Positions 44,686 through 53,528 of a stretch of DNA of 64,000 nucleotides are shown one piece after another. A program made the position numbers and the translations under genes. The stretch spans positions 17,042 through 81,041 of the forward strand of contig CAXYYO010000014.1 in the NCBI GenBank assembly GCA_964293305.1. The letters are read 5' to 3'. How positions within the stretch are numbered: position 1 is the stretch's first letter; the number at the start of each line of letters is the position of its first letter. The notes under the pieces were generated by a model that was given only the letters and a program-made list of their open reading frames with translations, was not told the origin of the DNA and did not search any database. This stretch comes from CALAGJ01 sp964293305. Lineage in GTDB: Bacteria; Bacteroidota; Bacteroidia; Chitinophagales; Chitinophagaceae.

Positions 44686-45510
44686 TTAATATTCTGTAGC
44701 CATGAATGTGATAGGTAAAACAAAATACACAGCTACAGGATGTCCATTTTGAATACCAGGACTCCAGTTTGGCATTTTTGCAATTGTTTTAAGTACACTT
44801 TGTTTTAAATCTGAAGGACCATCATTGAGCAATGCTATCTGTTCAATTTCACCTGTTTTACTTACTACAAATTTTGCTTTAATTACAACAGTTTCGCCAG
44901 ATTGCAAATTGTCAGGTTTTACTAAATATCGCTCCATGAATCTCTTTAAGGCGGCAATACCTCCGGGATATGCTGGCATTATTTCGGCGATATTTAACAC
45001 AGATGGTTCAACTGCTTTTTCTGTGATAGTATTTTTAACCCCCATTTCATTATTTCCATCACTCGAAAAGGGCTGTACAATATCAGTAGGAATACTTGGA
45101 TCTCCCTCTATGGTTTCATTACTAATGTTTGCATGCTCTAAGGCATCTACATCAGCAATATTTTGCACAACACTATCTTGTACAATTTTCACATTATCAT
45201 AATCAATACTATTTGATGTGGGAATAATCATTTGCTTTACAGCAGGTTTTGAAACTGGTTGATCAGGTTCGATAAAAACATCAGTAACATGATGATCATC
45301 TGGAAAAAAAGTCAGTATTTGTTCAGTTCTTTTTTCTGATCGCATCTGTAGCAATAAAAAAAATAGAATACTAAGTGCAGTTGTAGTAGCAATTGCTTTG
45401 AGCAGGTAATTACTATAATTTCTTCTTAGGAAATAAGCTCCATAATATTTGTTTCTGTTTTCAAACAGAATATCCAATAGATCACTCTGCAAAATTTTTT
45501 CGGGTATCAT
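44686..45510 (-). CDS. TonB-family energy transducer
   Basis: 274 residues: cytoplasmic N-terminus with DILFENRNKYYGAYFLRRNY, typical of Bacteroidota TonB; one membrane helix (about 36-54); a periplasmic linker; and a C-terminal TonB domain (about 180-274) with MPAYPGGIAALKRFM and FVVSKTGEIEQI. It transmits proton-motive force to TonB-dependent receptors. exbB and exbD are not in the window. It heads a four-gene operon on the minus strand. Confidence 0.92.
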   Translation of the reverse strand: MIPEKILQSDLLDILFENRNKYYGAYFLRRNYSNYLLKAIATTTALSILFFLLLQMRSEKRTEQILTFFPDDHHVTDVFIEPDQPVSKPAVKQMIIPTSNSIDYDNVKIVQDSVVQNIADVDALEHANISNETIEGDPSIPTDIVQPFSSDGNNEMGVKNTITEKAVEPSVLNIAEIMPAYPGGIAALKRFMERYLVKPDNLQSGETVVIKAKFVVSKTGEIEQIALLNDGPSDLKQSVLKTIAKMPNWSPGIQNGHPVAVYFVLPITFMATEY

Positions 45511-45584
45511 AATTTTTGTTTTTAAAATTGAATAAAAACAAAGCGCTTTGCATACCTATGATACACAAGTGTAAAGATTCCACA

Positions 45585-45620
45585 AATCCAGATGTAGCAG
45601 TTGAATTTTATTACAAGGTC
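45585..45620 (+). repeat. Possible fragment of the dispersed repeat
   Basis: CCAGATGTAGCAGTTGA, then TTTTATTAC, resembles the 5' border of copy A (CCAGATTATGCAGTTGA, then CTTTATTATG). Similarity is lost after about 35 bases, although a later ATTAAATTATT is also present in copy B. It is within the 196-base region upstream of the TonB gene. It could be chance in AT-rich DNA. Confidence 0.25.
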
Positions 45621-45706
45621 AACAGTATTATCTCTGTTAAAGAAGTATTAAATTATTGAACTAAAGCAAAGTAGTATCAACATTAGAAGAAGAATAAACT
45701 GTCTAA

Positions 45707-46501
45707 TTAAATAACACCTGCAGTTAGCAATACGAGCATGAGAATACCCAACGCAATCCTATACCAGCCAAAAAGTTTGAAACCATGCTTTTGTAAATGA
45801 CTAATTAAAAACTTTACGGAAACCATAGCAACTATAAATGAGACCAATGCTCCCACACCAAGGGTTAGCATATTATCTGTGTTAATTACTTCTGGATGCT
45901 CTGTATAGGTATCTAAAAAACTTTTTGCTGATGCAGCACACATCGTAGGCACAGCCAAGAAAAAAGAGAATTCTGCAGCCAAATTTCGTGTCAATTTTTG
46001 ACTCATACCACCAATTATTGTAGCTGCACTGCGGCTTAAGCCTGGAAAGATAACAGCAAGCACCTGAAAGCAACCAATAATGAATGCTTTAGGCATACTA
46101 ATTTCACGCTCCTCAGTTATTGTATGTTGTGTAAATAATTTATCAATAAATAACAAAATGATTCCGCCTCCAATCATTACACAGGAAATAAAAATAAGAT
46201 TATCTAAAGCTGCATCAATGGTATCTTTCAGCAGATAACCGATGAGTAAAGCAGGTACAACTGCTATGATGAGTTTTATATAAAATTGAATATTTTTAAA
46301 ATCAAAAAACTTCTTCCAATACAGTACCACAACTGATAGAATAGCTGCCAGCTGAATAACAACCTCAAACATATCCGTAAATGGGCTATCATCCACGCCA
46401 AGAAATGGATTTGCAAATTTCATGTGAGCTGTACTGCTGATAGGTAAAAACTCCGTGATGCCTTCTATAATGGCAATAATGATACTCTGAAATGTGTTCA
46501 T
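45707..46501 (-). CDS. uppP: Undecaprenyl-diphosphatase UppP (BacA)
   Basis: 264 residues, about eight membrane helices. Catalytic segments of the BacA family are EGITEFLPISSTAHM (13-27) and FPGLSRSAATIIGG in the middle. It dephosphorylates undecaprenyl diphosphate to recycle the lipid carrier for peptidoglycan and other polymers, and can give bacitracin resistance. It follows the DUF3098 gene by 30 bases, a conserved Bacteroidota pairing. Confidence 0.96.
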   Translation of the reverse strand: MNTFQSIIIAIIEGITEFLPISSTAHMKFANPFLGVDDSPFTDMFEVVIQLAAILSVVVLYWKKFFDFKNIQFYIKLIIAVVPALLIGYLLKDTIDAALDNLIFISCVMIGGGIILLFIDKLFTQHTITEEREISMPKAFIIGCFQVLAVIFPGLSRSAATIIGGMSQKLTRNLAAEFSFFLAVPTMCAASAKSFLDTYTEHPEVINTDNMLTLGVGALVSFIVAMVSVKFLISHLQKHGFKLFGWYRIALGILMLVLLTAGVI

Positions 46502-46531
46502 ATTAAATGGTAGAAAAAGAAATTGAAAAAA

Positions 46532-46786
46532 CTATGCCTTTGTTTTTGGCTTTTTAAGAATGGCATAAACTTCTATGAGTAAGCCTGCAATAATGAGAAT
46601 GGGGGCAATGGTAATACGTGTGGTGCTATATACAACCTTATAATCAAATTCATTTGCATCTGCAGATTTACCACCACTCATAAGAAAGAAACCTATTAAA
46701 ATGACGGCTGCGCCGATAATCATCCAAAGTTTATTTTCTTTATTGAAAATGAATGAGGTTTCTTGTTTTTTTGACTGCTCTGCCAT
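46532..46786 (-). CDS. DUF3098 small membrane protein
   Basis: 84 residues with two helices (about 21-38 and 57-75) and the FIFNKENKLWMIIGAAVILI start usual for DUF3098. It is typically found between ftsX and uppP in Bacteroidota; here uppP follows directly but ftsX is replaced upstream by a FabH-like gene. Function is unknown; context suggests cell envelope or division. Confidence 0.88.
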   Translation of the reverse strand: MAEQSKKQETSFIFNKENKLWMIIGAAVILIGFFLMSGGKSADANEFDYKVVYSTTRITIAPILIIAGLLIEVYAILKKPKTKA

Positions 46787-46892
46787 GTTCTAAAAATTAA
46801 TAAGGTGCAAAATAAGGGGAAATGATAGAATCATGAAGAAAAATGAATTTGATAATAGTGTTGTAAAAAATGTACATGTCACTTTGTACAGT

Positions 46893-47888
46893 TCATAAGC
46901 ATTTGTATATGGCGGCACCTCCCGTATAACCAGCTCCCGCTGCGGTAATTAAAACAAGACTCCCTTTTTTCATCCTTCCATTTGAATGGGCCTGATGCAG
47001 TGTAATGGGAATAGTGCCTGAAATACAATTTCCAACTCTATCAATTGAAACCTCCATTTTATGTAAAGGTATTTTTAAAAGATTGGCTGTTTTTTTCATA
47101 ATATAATAATTAGCTTGATGTGGTACAAACAAGTCAATATCACTGATATTTATATTGAGCTCATTACACAATTGGCTTGCTAATCTTGCCATGGTGGTAG
47201 CCGTCTGAATAGCCATCTTTCTCCCATCCATTTTTACTAATGTACCATGCAAATCGTTGTTAATTGTATCTATAGAAGCAGGCATTGCACTACCCCCTGC
47301 GGGGATAATAATATCATTGTAACCACTGCCGTCTGCCCATAACTTAATACCCAAAAAACCTCCTGCCCCTTCCGATTTTTCTAATAACAAAGCTCCTGCC
47401 CCATCACTAAAAATGGGTAAAAACATTTTATCGGTTTTACGTACACTCCTACTCTTCATATCCGCACCTATGAGGAGCACTTTATTACATCCTGTGGCCA
47501 CTAATCTCAATGCTGCATCCAATGCATATAGAAAGCTGCTACAACTGGCAGTGGTATCGCCCACAGGACAGCTGGCACCTATTAAATATTGTACTTGGCA
47601 ACTGGCTGCTGTATTCAAATAATCCGGTGTTTGTGTACCAAGAATAATGCGTCCAATATCTTTTGCCAAAACACCCGCTGACTCCAAAGCTTGTTTTGCA
47701 GCTTCAGCAGCTATCATGCTTGTAGTAAGAGATCTGTCACCAAAATGTCTATATTTTATACCTGTGATGGCAGTATGTTTCTCGGAATCAAAATCAAGGT
47801 GAAATAGCTCCTTCAATTCCTCATTGCTAATGGCCTTGCCTGGAAGATAAGCTCCATATCCTGATATTTTTACACCCCAGTTTTGCAT
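46893..47888 (-). CDS. Beta-ketoacyl-ACP synthase III (FabH-like)
   Basis: 331 residues from the ATG at 47888. The in-frame ATG at 47921 lies inside the dnaN terminator hairpin and adds 11 atypical residues, so it is rejected. Catalytic triad of the KAS III fold: C116 (TASCSSF), H257 (VPHQAN) and N287 (GNCISGTIP). It condenses an acyl-CoA with malonyl-ACP to start fatty acid or a related chain. No other fab genes adjoin it, so it may be a second, specialised copy. A gap of 106 bases with a TGTACA pair precedes DUF3098. Confidence 0.9.
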   Translation of the reverse strand: MQNWGVKISGYGAYLPGKAISNEELKELFHLDFDSEKHTAITGIKYRHFGDRSLTTSMIAAEAAKQALESAGVLAKDIGRIILGTQTPDYLNTAASCQVQYLIGASCPVGDTTASCSSFLYALDAALRLVATGCNKVLLIGADMKSRSVRKTDKMFLPIFSDGAGALLLEKSEGAGGFLGIKLWADGSGYNDIIIPAGGSAMPASIDTINNDLHGTLVKMDGRKMAIQTATTMARLASQLCNELNINISDIDLFVPHQANYYIMKKTANLLKIPLHKMEVSIDRVGNCISGTIPITLHQAHSNGRMKKGSLVLITAAGAGYTGGAAIYKCL

Positions 47889-47905
47889 TATAATTTTATA
47901 TGGAA

Positions 47906-47929
47906 TAAAAAACCCCGCCAAGCGGGGCT
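47906..47929 (-). terminator. Intrinsic terminator of dnaN
   Basis: On the minus strand GCCCCGC and GCGGGG(T) pair around TTG and run into six T. It lies 21 bases after the dnaN stop and before the FabH-like start. Confidence 0.92.
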
Positions 47930-47949
47930 ATAAATTATAGTATTTCTAT

Positions 47950-49065
47950 TTATACATTTATCATTAAAGGCATGAGCAACATCAAAAGCTCTTCATCCTC
48001 ATTTGTTGAAACAGGTTTAATGATACCGGCACGTGTGGATGATGCCAGCTCAAAAATAATTTCCTCACTTTCTGGTGCATTCAGTACTTCTACTAGAAAT
48101 TTACCATTGAATGCAATTTGTAAATCTTCACCTGTGTAAGTACACTCCATTACTTCATTTCCTTCATTACTGAAATCAATATCCTGTGCATCTAAACGAA
48201 GTTCACTTCCCACAATATTTAGTACAACTAAACTGGTACTCTTATTACTAAATACACTTACTCTACGTAGTGCATTTTGAAAATCACTTTTCTTGAGGGT
48301 TAGTAGGTAAGGATTATCAACAGGTATTACTACTCTATAATCCGGAAAACGTGCAGATATTAGACGACAACTCAATTGTATGTCATTTTGTATAACAAAA
48401 AAATGATTTTTATTATACGTTATTTTCACCTCTGATTCATCATTTTTTAAACCACTTTTCAGTAAGGTAAGTGGTTTGCGAGGCACTACAAAGTTATCCT
48501 CCTTTGGGCAGTGTATATCATTTCTGGTAAAACATATTAAACGGTGGGCATCTGTAGCCACCATACGAAAAGATTTTTTTGAAAGTTCAAAATAAACACC
48601 AGTCATGGCAGGTCTCAATTCATCTGTACTTACGGCAAATAATGTTTTATTAATACCACTTATAAATACCGAACCGGGCATTGAAAAAGTGTTAGCATCT
48701 TCTGGCTCAGGATCTTTAGGAAAATTGTCTGGGTTTTCTCCCATCATTTTATACTTACCACTATCACTCGTTATTTCAATACCATAATTACTGTCAACGG
48801 AGAATGTGAGCGGTTGATCAGGAATGTTTTTTAAAGAGTCCATGAGTAATCTGGCTGGAATACAAACCCTCGCATCTTTTTCACATTCCACATCAATTGT
48901 TACTCGCATAACTGTTTCTAAATCAGTAGCTACTACATGGAGTTTTTTACCCTCCGTTTCAAATAAGAAATCTTCTAATATTGGCAATACCGTATTTGCA
49001 GCTATTACACCATTGATATGCTGTAAATGCTTTAATAAAGAGGATGCAGAAACAATGAACTTCAT
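47950..49065 (-). CDS. dnaN: DNA polymerase III beta subunit (sliding clamp)
   Basis: 371 residues with the three-domain clamp layout: MKFIVSASSLLKHLQHINGV at the start, ATDLE and FPDYRVVIP in the middle, and the C-terminal clamp-closing end LLMLLMPLMI. It holds the replicative polymerase on DNA. It is not next to dnaA, recF or gyrB here, so this is not the classic origin cluster. Its promoter, -33/-7 with 20-base spacing, and a terminator make it monocistronic. Confidence 0.97.
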   Translation of the reverse strand: MKFIVSASSLLKHLQHINGVIAANTVLPILEDFLFETEGKKLHVVATDLETVMRVTIDVECEKDARVCIPARLLMDSLKNIPDQPLTFSVDSNYGIEITSDSGKYKMMGENPDNFPKDPEPEDANTFSMPGSVFISGINKTLFAVSTDELRPAMTGVYFELSKKSFRMVATDAHRLICFTRNDIHCPKEDNFVVPRKPLTLLKSGLKNDESEVKITYNKNHFFVIQNDIQLSCRLISARFPDYRVVIPVDNPYLLTLKKSDFQNALRRVSVFSNKSTSLVVLNIVGSELRLDAQDIDFSNEGNEVMECTYTGEDLQIAFNGKFLVEVLNAPESEEIIFELASSTRAGIIKPVSTNEDEELLMLLMPLMINV

Positions 49066-49095
49066 AAAATTGAGTATCTTTCTTTAGTGATGTGG

Positions 49096-49126
49096 CAAAC
49101 CTAATGGAAAAAACTATTGAGTGCAA
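49096..49126 (-). promoter_or_regulatory. dnaN promoter
   Basis: On the minus strand TTG (49126-49124), a 20-base spacer and TAGGTTTG (49103-49096) match the Bacteroidota -33/-7 elements. The ATG follows 30 bases downstream. Confidence 0.6.
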
Positions 49127-49165
49127 GCATGATTTTACTATTCCTGCTAAGTCTTTAGCCCAGAT

Positions 49166-49306
49166 TATGCAGTTGACTTTATTATGAAAAGTTGAAAAGC
49201 AATATAGATAAGTGTTTGAGGTTAGTTTTTGGCTGAAAAAAATGGCAAACTATTTAAAAGTCAACAATGGTTCTCAAATGCATAAGTATGCAGCGTTTCG
49301 GATTTG
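49166..49306 (+). repeat. Dispersed repeat, copy A
   Basis: Related to 52150-52300 (same strand) and to the complement of 24213-24350. Perfect 9-bp inverted ends GTTGACTTT (49172-49180) and AAAGTCAAC (49257-49265) enclose 76 bases. Homology continues about 40 bases past the right end through TTCTCAAATGCATAAG and GCAGCGTTTCGG. No frame is shared between copies. It lies between the divergent-side promoter of dnaN and the end of the response regulator gene. Confidence 0.75.
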
Positions 49307-49354
49307 TAAAAAAATCATCTATATCAACAGCGTCTAAAATATGAATTTCCTATT

Positions 49355-49762
49355 TTAGGCTACGCTCAAAGTGGATAGAATTTCTGTAAATTTTTCCCTA
49401 AGAATGGGTTTGATAATATAATCTGTTACTTCCTGAAATTGTCTGGAATGTATAATATCTGCTTCGTCCACTGATGAACTAACAATAAAAACAGGAGCTT
49501 TTAAATGGTTCGAAGTTTTGAGGGAACTGTATTGTTCAAGAAAATCCCAGCCATTCATTACGGGCATGTTTACATCTAAAAAAATAACATCTGGTAGGTT
49601 TCCATCTTCTAAGTTTTTTTCCAATAAAAGAATAGCTTCCGCACCATTTGAGCATACCCAAATTTTGTCAGTACAACCCGTTGCTTCTAACGTCTTTCTT
49701 GCAGTAAATTGATAAATACTATCATCATCAACCAATAAAACAGAATACCTGCTTCTCATCAT
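49355..49762 (-). CDS. Stand-alone response regulator receiver domain
   Basis: 135 residues, one CheY-like domain and no output domain. Phosphorylation site D63 (VIFLDVNMPVMNGW), acidic pair D12-D13, the switch Ser in FIVSSS and the conserved Lys in YIIKPI are all present. It is a phosphorelay intermediate or a direct effector. No histidine kinase is in the window. The Ser/Thr and Lys residues are intact, so it should be phosphorylatable. Confidence 0.93.
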   Translation of the reverse strand: MMRSRYSVLLVDDDSIYQFTARKTLEATGCTDKIWVCSNGAEAILLLEKNLEDGNLPDVIFLDVNMPVMNGWDFLEQYSSLKTSNHLKAPVFIVSSSVDEADIIHSRQFQEVTDYIIKPILREKFTEILSTLSVA

Positions 49763-49854
49763 AGGATTATCGATTTGTTACAAAAAAACAAATGTTTGAA
49801 CATACAAGCAAAAAAAAAATCAAAAATTCAACATTTTCTGTTAATAAATGAATA

Positions 49855-50931
49855 TCAATCGATTACGTAGATTGATTTCTCTCTCCTTTTTTCCAAATAT
49901 CCAATGGGTTCTGTATGCATATTATGTGCTGTAAGTATATCAATAATTGCAGATGAGTCATTGGCTTTTACACAAATCAATAGTCCACCACTTGTTTGCG
50001 GATCTGATAATAGAGGGATCGCAATTGTTTCATTTAATCCTGCTTCCATCTGTACATCCTTTCCGTAACTAGCCCAATTCCTGACTGTACCTCCCGGCAC
50101 TGCTTTTTCCAAAATATACTCATGCAAATTTTCACAAATTAATGGTACGCTGGATAATGCGATTGTAGCACTAAGGTTGCTGCCCTCACATATTTCTTTA
50201 AGATGGCCTAACAGTCCAAAACCAGTTACATCCGTCATGGCAGATACAGACTTGTATTTACAAAATTGAAGTCCAATACTGTTGAGTTGCATCATTTGCT
50301 CCGCCGCAAGGCCTATATGATCTGTTTGTAAAATCCCTTTTTTTTCAGCAGTGGTAAGAATACCCACTCCAATTTTTTTTGTGAGGAATAATAAATCTCC
50401 TTCTTGTGCGGTGTTGTTTTGTTTCAAATGTTCAGGAGAAACTAACCCATTTACTGCCAATCCAAAAATGGGTTCAGGTGCATCAATACTATGGCCTCCG
50501 GCCAATGATATACCTGCTTGCTTACAGATATGCCTGCTGCCTTCAAGTACTTGTTGTGCAATTTCCGGAGAAAGCTTATCGATGGGCCAGCCTAAAATGG
50601 CGATTGCCAATATTGGCTTCCCTCCCATGGCATATACATCGCTTATAGCATTAGCAGAAGCTATACAACCAAATTGAAAAGGATCATCTACAATCGGCAT
50701 AAAAAAATCTGTAGTACTTATCAATGCCTGCCCATTTCCAATATTATAAACGGCGGCATCATCCCTACTACCATTTCCTACCAATAGATTTTCATCGTTT
50801 GGCATAGCAATGGAGGAATGTAAAATTTTATCTAAAATCTGCGGCGCTATTTTGCATCCACAACCCGCTCCATGGCTATACTGTGTAAGCCTTATCGGCT
50901 CGGATGCTGTTGTCTTTTTTGTATTACCCAT
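49855..50931 (-). CDS. selD: Selenide, water dikinase
   Basis: 358 residues. The glycine-rich catalytic loop HGAGCGCKI contains the reactive C24 and K27, in cysteine rather than selenocysteine form; GNGSRDDAAVY and SDPQTSGGLL mark the PurM-like fold. It makes selenophosphate from selenide and ATP. No selA, selB, tRNA-Sec or selenoprotein is in the window, so the selenium may serve 2-selenouridine in tRNA (needs mnmH elsewhere). It is 112 bases from pheS on the same strand. Confidence 0.95.
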   Translation of the reverse strand: MGNTKKTTASEPIRLTQYSHGAGCGCKIAPQILDKILHSSIAMPNDENLLVGNGSRDDAAVYNIGNGQALISTTDFFMPIVDDPFQFGCIASANAISDVYAMGGKPILAIAILGWPIDKLSPEIAQQVLEGSRHICKQAGISLAGGHSIDAPEPIFGLAVNGLVSPEHLKQNNTAQEGDLLFLTKKIGVGILTTAEKKGILQTDHIGLAAEQMMQLNSIGLQFCKYKSVSAMTDVTGFGLLGHLKEICEGSNLSATIALSSVPLICENLHEYILEKAVPGGTVRNWASYGKDVQMEAGLNETIAIPLLSDPQTSGGLLICVKANDSSAIIDILTAHNMHTEPIGYLEKRREKSIYVID

Positions 50932-51043
50932 TTATATAAAATCAAAAATTATCCAAAATATAATTGAAAACTATTGGTGATTGTTTACCTGTTTAAAAAA
51001 CAAAATCAATCCATTCAATGCTTATTATAATTTATCATTCAAA

Positions 51044-52072
51044 TTATACTGCACCCGTAAATTGTTTTAAAAATCTTATATCATTTTGTGAATATAATCT
51101 TAAATCATTTACACGATATTTCAGTTGGCATATTCTTTCTAAACCCATTCCAAAAGCGAAACCAGTGTATTTATTTGAATCAATGCCAAAATTCTCCAAC
51201 ACATTTGGATGCACCATACCACTTCCTAAAATTTCTACCCAACCCGTATGTTTACATACACTACAACCATCGCCATCACATATCAAACAACTAATATCCA
51301 TTTCTGCACTTGGCTCTGTAAAAGGAAAATAACTTGGCCTAAATCTAATCTTGACATCAGCACCAAACATTTCCTTCACAAAATAGTAAAGTGTTTGTTT
51401 GAGGTCTGCAAAACTTACATTCTCATTTATATACAATCCTTCTACCTGGTGAAAAAAACAATGCGCCCTTGCGCTGATTGTTTCATTACGATATACACGA
51501 CCGGGGCAGATGATTCTTATTGGCGGTTTTTGATTTTCCATTACTCTTGCTTGCACATTGCTGGTATGGGTACGTAGCAGCCAGTCTGGGTTTTTGCTGA
51601 TATAAAAGGTATCCTGCATATCCCGTGCCGGGTGATTTTCAGGCATGTTCATTGCTCCAAAATTGTGCCAGTCATCTTCTATTTCTGGGCCTTCGGCCAA
51701 TGCAAAACCAAGCTTACTAAAAATATTAATTACCTGATTTCTGATTATACTTAATGGGTGGCGGCTACCTGCTTCAAATGGAATACCGGGCAATGTGTAA
51801 TCAGTAGTATCTAATGAAACCTGCTGTGGTGCCTGTGCTGTTTTAAATTGCTCAAACCTTGATTCGGCCGCCTGCTTTAGGTCATTTAAAATTAATCCAG
51901 TTTGTTTTCGCTGCTCTGCAGCAATATTTTTCATTTCGCCCATTAGGTTTTTGATGATTCCTTTTGAGCCTAAATATTTTATCCTAAATGCCTCAGCAGC
52001 ATCAACGGTATCTGCCACAAATGCTTCAATTTCTTTTCTATATTGGTCTATTTGTTCATTGAGATTGCTCAT
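51044..52072 (-). CDS. pheS: Phenylalanyl-tRNA synthetase alpha chain
   Basis: 342 residues. N-terminal coiled-coil tRNA-binding arm (about 1-95) and class II catalytic core with HPLSIIRNQVINIF, motif 2 RTHTSNVQAR, RPSYFPFTEPSAE and motif 3 GFAFGMGLERICQL. It charges tRNA-Phe together with PheT, which is not in the window, so the genes are unlinked here. It is divergent from the Ycf48-like gene. Confidence 0.97.
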   Translation of the reverse strand: MSNLNEQIDQYRKEIEAFVADTVDAAEAFRIKYLGSKGIIKNLMGEMKNIAAEQRKQTGLILNDLKQAAESRFEQFKTAQAPQQVSLDTTDYTLPGIPFEAGSRHPLSIIRNQVINIFSKLGFALAEGPEIEDDWHNFGAMNMPENHPARDMQDTFYISKNPDWLLRTHTSNVQARVMENQKPPIRIICPGRVYRNETISARAHCFFHQVEGLYINENVSFADLKQTLYYFVKEMFGADVKIRFRPSYFPFTEPSAEMDISCLICDGDGCSVCKHTGWVEILGSGMVHPNVLENFGIDSNKYTGFAFGMGLERICQLKYRVNDLRLYSQNDIRFLKQFTGAV

Positions 52073-52149
52073 GCTGCGAAGATAAGGTGTGCAAATGGTT
52101 GGTAAAATTAATCATACATATTTGATGCATCTATCACACAAACCCGGAT

Positions 52150-52300
52150 GAGGCAGTTGACTTTACTATGAAAAGTTGAAAGTCAATATAGATGACTGTT
52201 GTAGGGTTATTTTTTACAGAATAAATATTAAAATATTAAATTATTAAAAAATCAACAATTGCTCTCAAAAGCATAGGTAAGCAGTGTAAAGACTTTGTTA
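52150..52300 (+). repeat. Dispersed repeat, copy B
   Basis: Shares GCAGTTGACTTTACTATGAA (one mismatch to copy A), then AAGTTGAAA, CAATATAGAT, ATCAACAATTG and CTCAAAAGCATA with copy A, in the same orientation. Ends GTTGACTTT (52156-52164) and AAAATCAAC (52248-52256) are inverted with one mismatch. The middle is AT-rich (ATATTAAAATATTAAATTAT) and more diverged. It fills much of the 398-base gap between pheS and the Ycf48-like gene. Confidence 0.75.
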
Positions 52301-52470
52301 TAAAATTAAGCTGCAAGATCTGGGTTAAACAGTGATAGTATAAAAAAATATTTTGGCAACTCATCATACAATTTTTTGATGAAATGGTTTCTAAGACATT
52401 TGTTCACTTTATAAATATCTGTACACCAAGTTATTGTAATATTGCCATCATTCAATCAAATAAATATTGT

Positions 52471-53481
52471 ATGCCATCAAGGTTATTTCTAATCCTCTTT
52501 ACAATCATATTTCTGTCTAAAAATACTGATGCACAAAAGCCTGTTGTGCAGTTTTTGGACAGTGGAAGGCAATGCAGCCTGCGTGGTTTATCTGTTGTAT
52601 CTGATCAAGTAATATGGGCAAGTGGTAGTAAGGGTACAGTAGCACGCAGCACCAATGGGGGCAATAGTTTTGAATGGATTACAGTGCCAGGATATGAAGA
52701 TCGTGATTTTAGAGATGTAGAAGCATTTGATGCTAACAAAGCTGTTATAATGGCTGTGGCTTCTCCCGGCATTATTTTAAAAACAAGAGATGGTGGAAAG
52801 AGCTGGGTCAAGGTATTTGAAGATACAACTTCAGGCATGTTTTTAGATGCAATGGACTTTGATGATGATGGCATCAATGGTATTGTGGTGGGAGATCCAT
52901 TACCCGGTGATAATCATATATATTTTGCAATGACACATAACCAAGGCGAAAGTTGGGAAAATGTAACGAGTAACTCAACCATGTTTGCCACCAAGGATGG
53001 TGAAGCAATGTTTGCCAGTAGTGGTACTAATATTGCATATCCAAGTGCATTAATTACAGGCGGCAAAGCATCCCGAATTTACTACAATGGCACTTTTGAA
53101 TTACCCATCATACAAGGTGCTGAAAGCACAGGAGCCAATAGTATTGCCATATCTCCTGACGGTAGAAATGCCGTAATTGTAGGCGGAGATTTTTCTAATG
53201 ATAAAATTAATACGGCAAACTGTGTATTGGTACAAATGAAAAAGAAACCTATTTTTTCTATTCCATCCACATTGCCATTTGGATATAGAAGTTGTGTAAT
53301 TTATACGAGCAAATCAAATTTAATAACATGTGGAAGTAGTGGGATTGATATGAGTAGTGATGGTGGAAAAAATTGGAATAATATTAGCGATGCTTCATTC
53401 CACGTATGTGGCAAAGCAAAAAAAGGAAATACAGTTTTCTTAGCAGGCACAAGAGGTAGGATAGCAAAAATTTTATTGTAG
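52471..53481 (+). CDS. Exported Ycf48/sialidase-like beta-propeller protein
   Basis: 336 residues from the ATG at 52471, where a signal peptide begins (MPSRLFLILFTIIFL to TDAQ). The frame extends upstream to 52384 but with residues that do not look like a leader. Repeated Asp-Gly-Gly-x-x-Trp turns (STNGGNSFEW, TRDGGKSWVKV, THNQGESWENV, SSDGGKNWNNI) mark the BNR/Ycf48 propeller fold. No Asp-box catalytic set is visible. Bacteroidota homologues are often labelled oxidoreductase with no basis I can see. It precedes the Gfo/Idh gene by 47 bases. Confidence 0.8.
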   Translation: MPSRLFLILFTIIFLSKNTDAQKPVVQFLDSGRQCSLRGLSVVSDQVIWASGSKGTVARSTNGGNSFEWITVPGYEDRDFRDVEAFDANKAVIMAVASPGIILKTRDGGKSWVKVFEDTTSGMFLDAMDFDDDGINGIVVGDPLPGDNHIYFAMTHNQGESWENVTSNSTMFATKDGEAMFASSGTNIAYPSALITGGKASRIYYNGTFELPIIQGAESTGANSIAISPDGRNAVIVGGDFSNDKINTANCVLVQMKKKPIFSIPSTLPFGYRSCVIYTSKSNLITCGSSGIDMSSDGGKNWNNISDASFHVCGKAKKGNTVFLAGTRGRIAKILL

Positions 53482-53528
53482 TCTCCAATTTTCAAATGCC
53501 TTATAACAGCGAAAAAGAAGCATAAAAA

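Noticed and set aside
47889..47921. Earlier ATG for the FabH-like gene
   Set aside because: It lies inside the dnaN terminator stem and adds residues not found in the family.
47950..49065. dnaN as a marker of the chromosomal origin
   Set aside because: No dnaA, recF, gyrB or DnaA-box cluster is seen nearby; dnaN is often unlinked from the origin in Bacteroidota.
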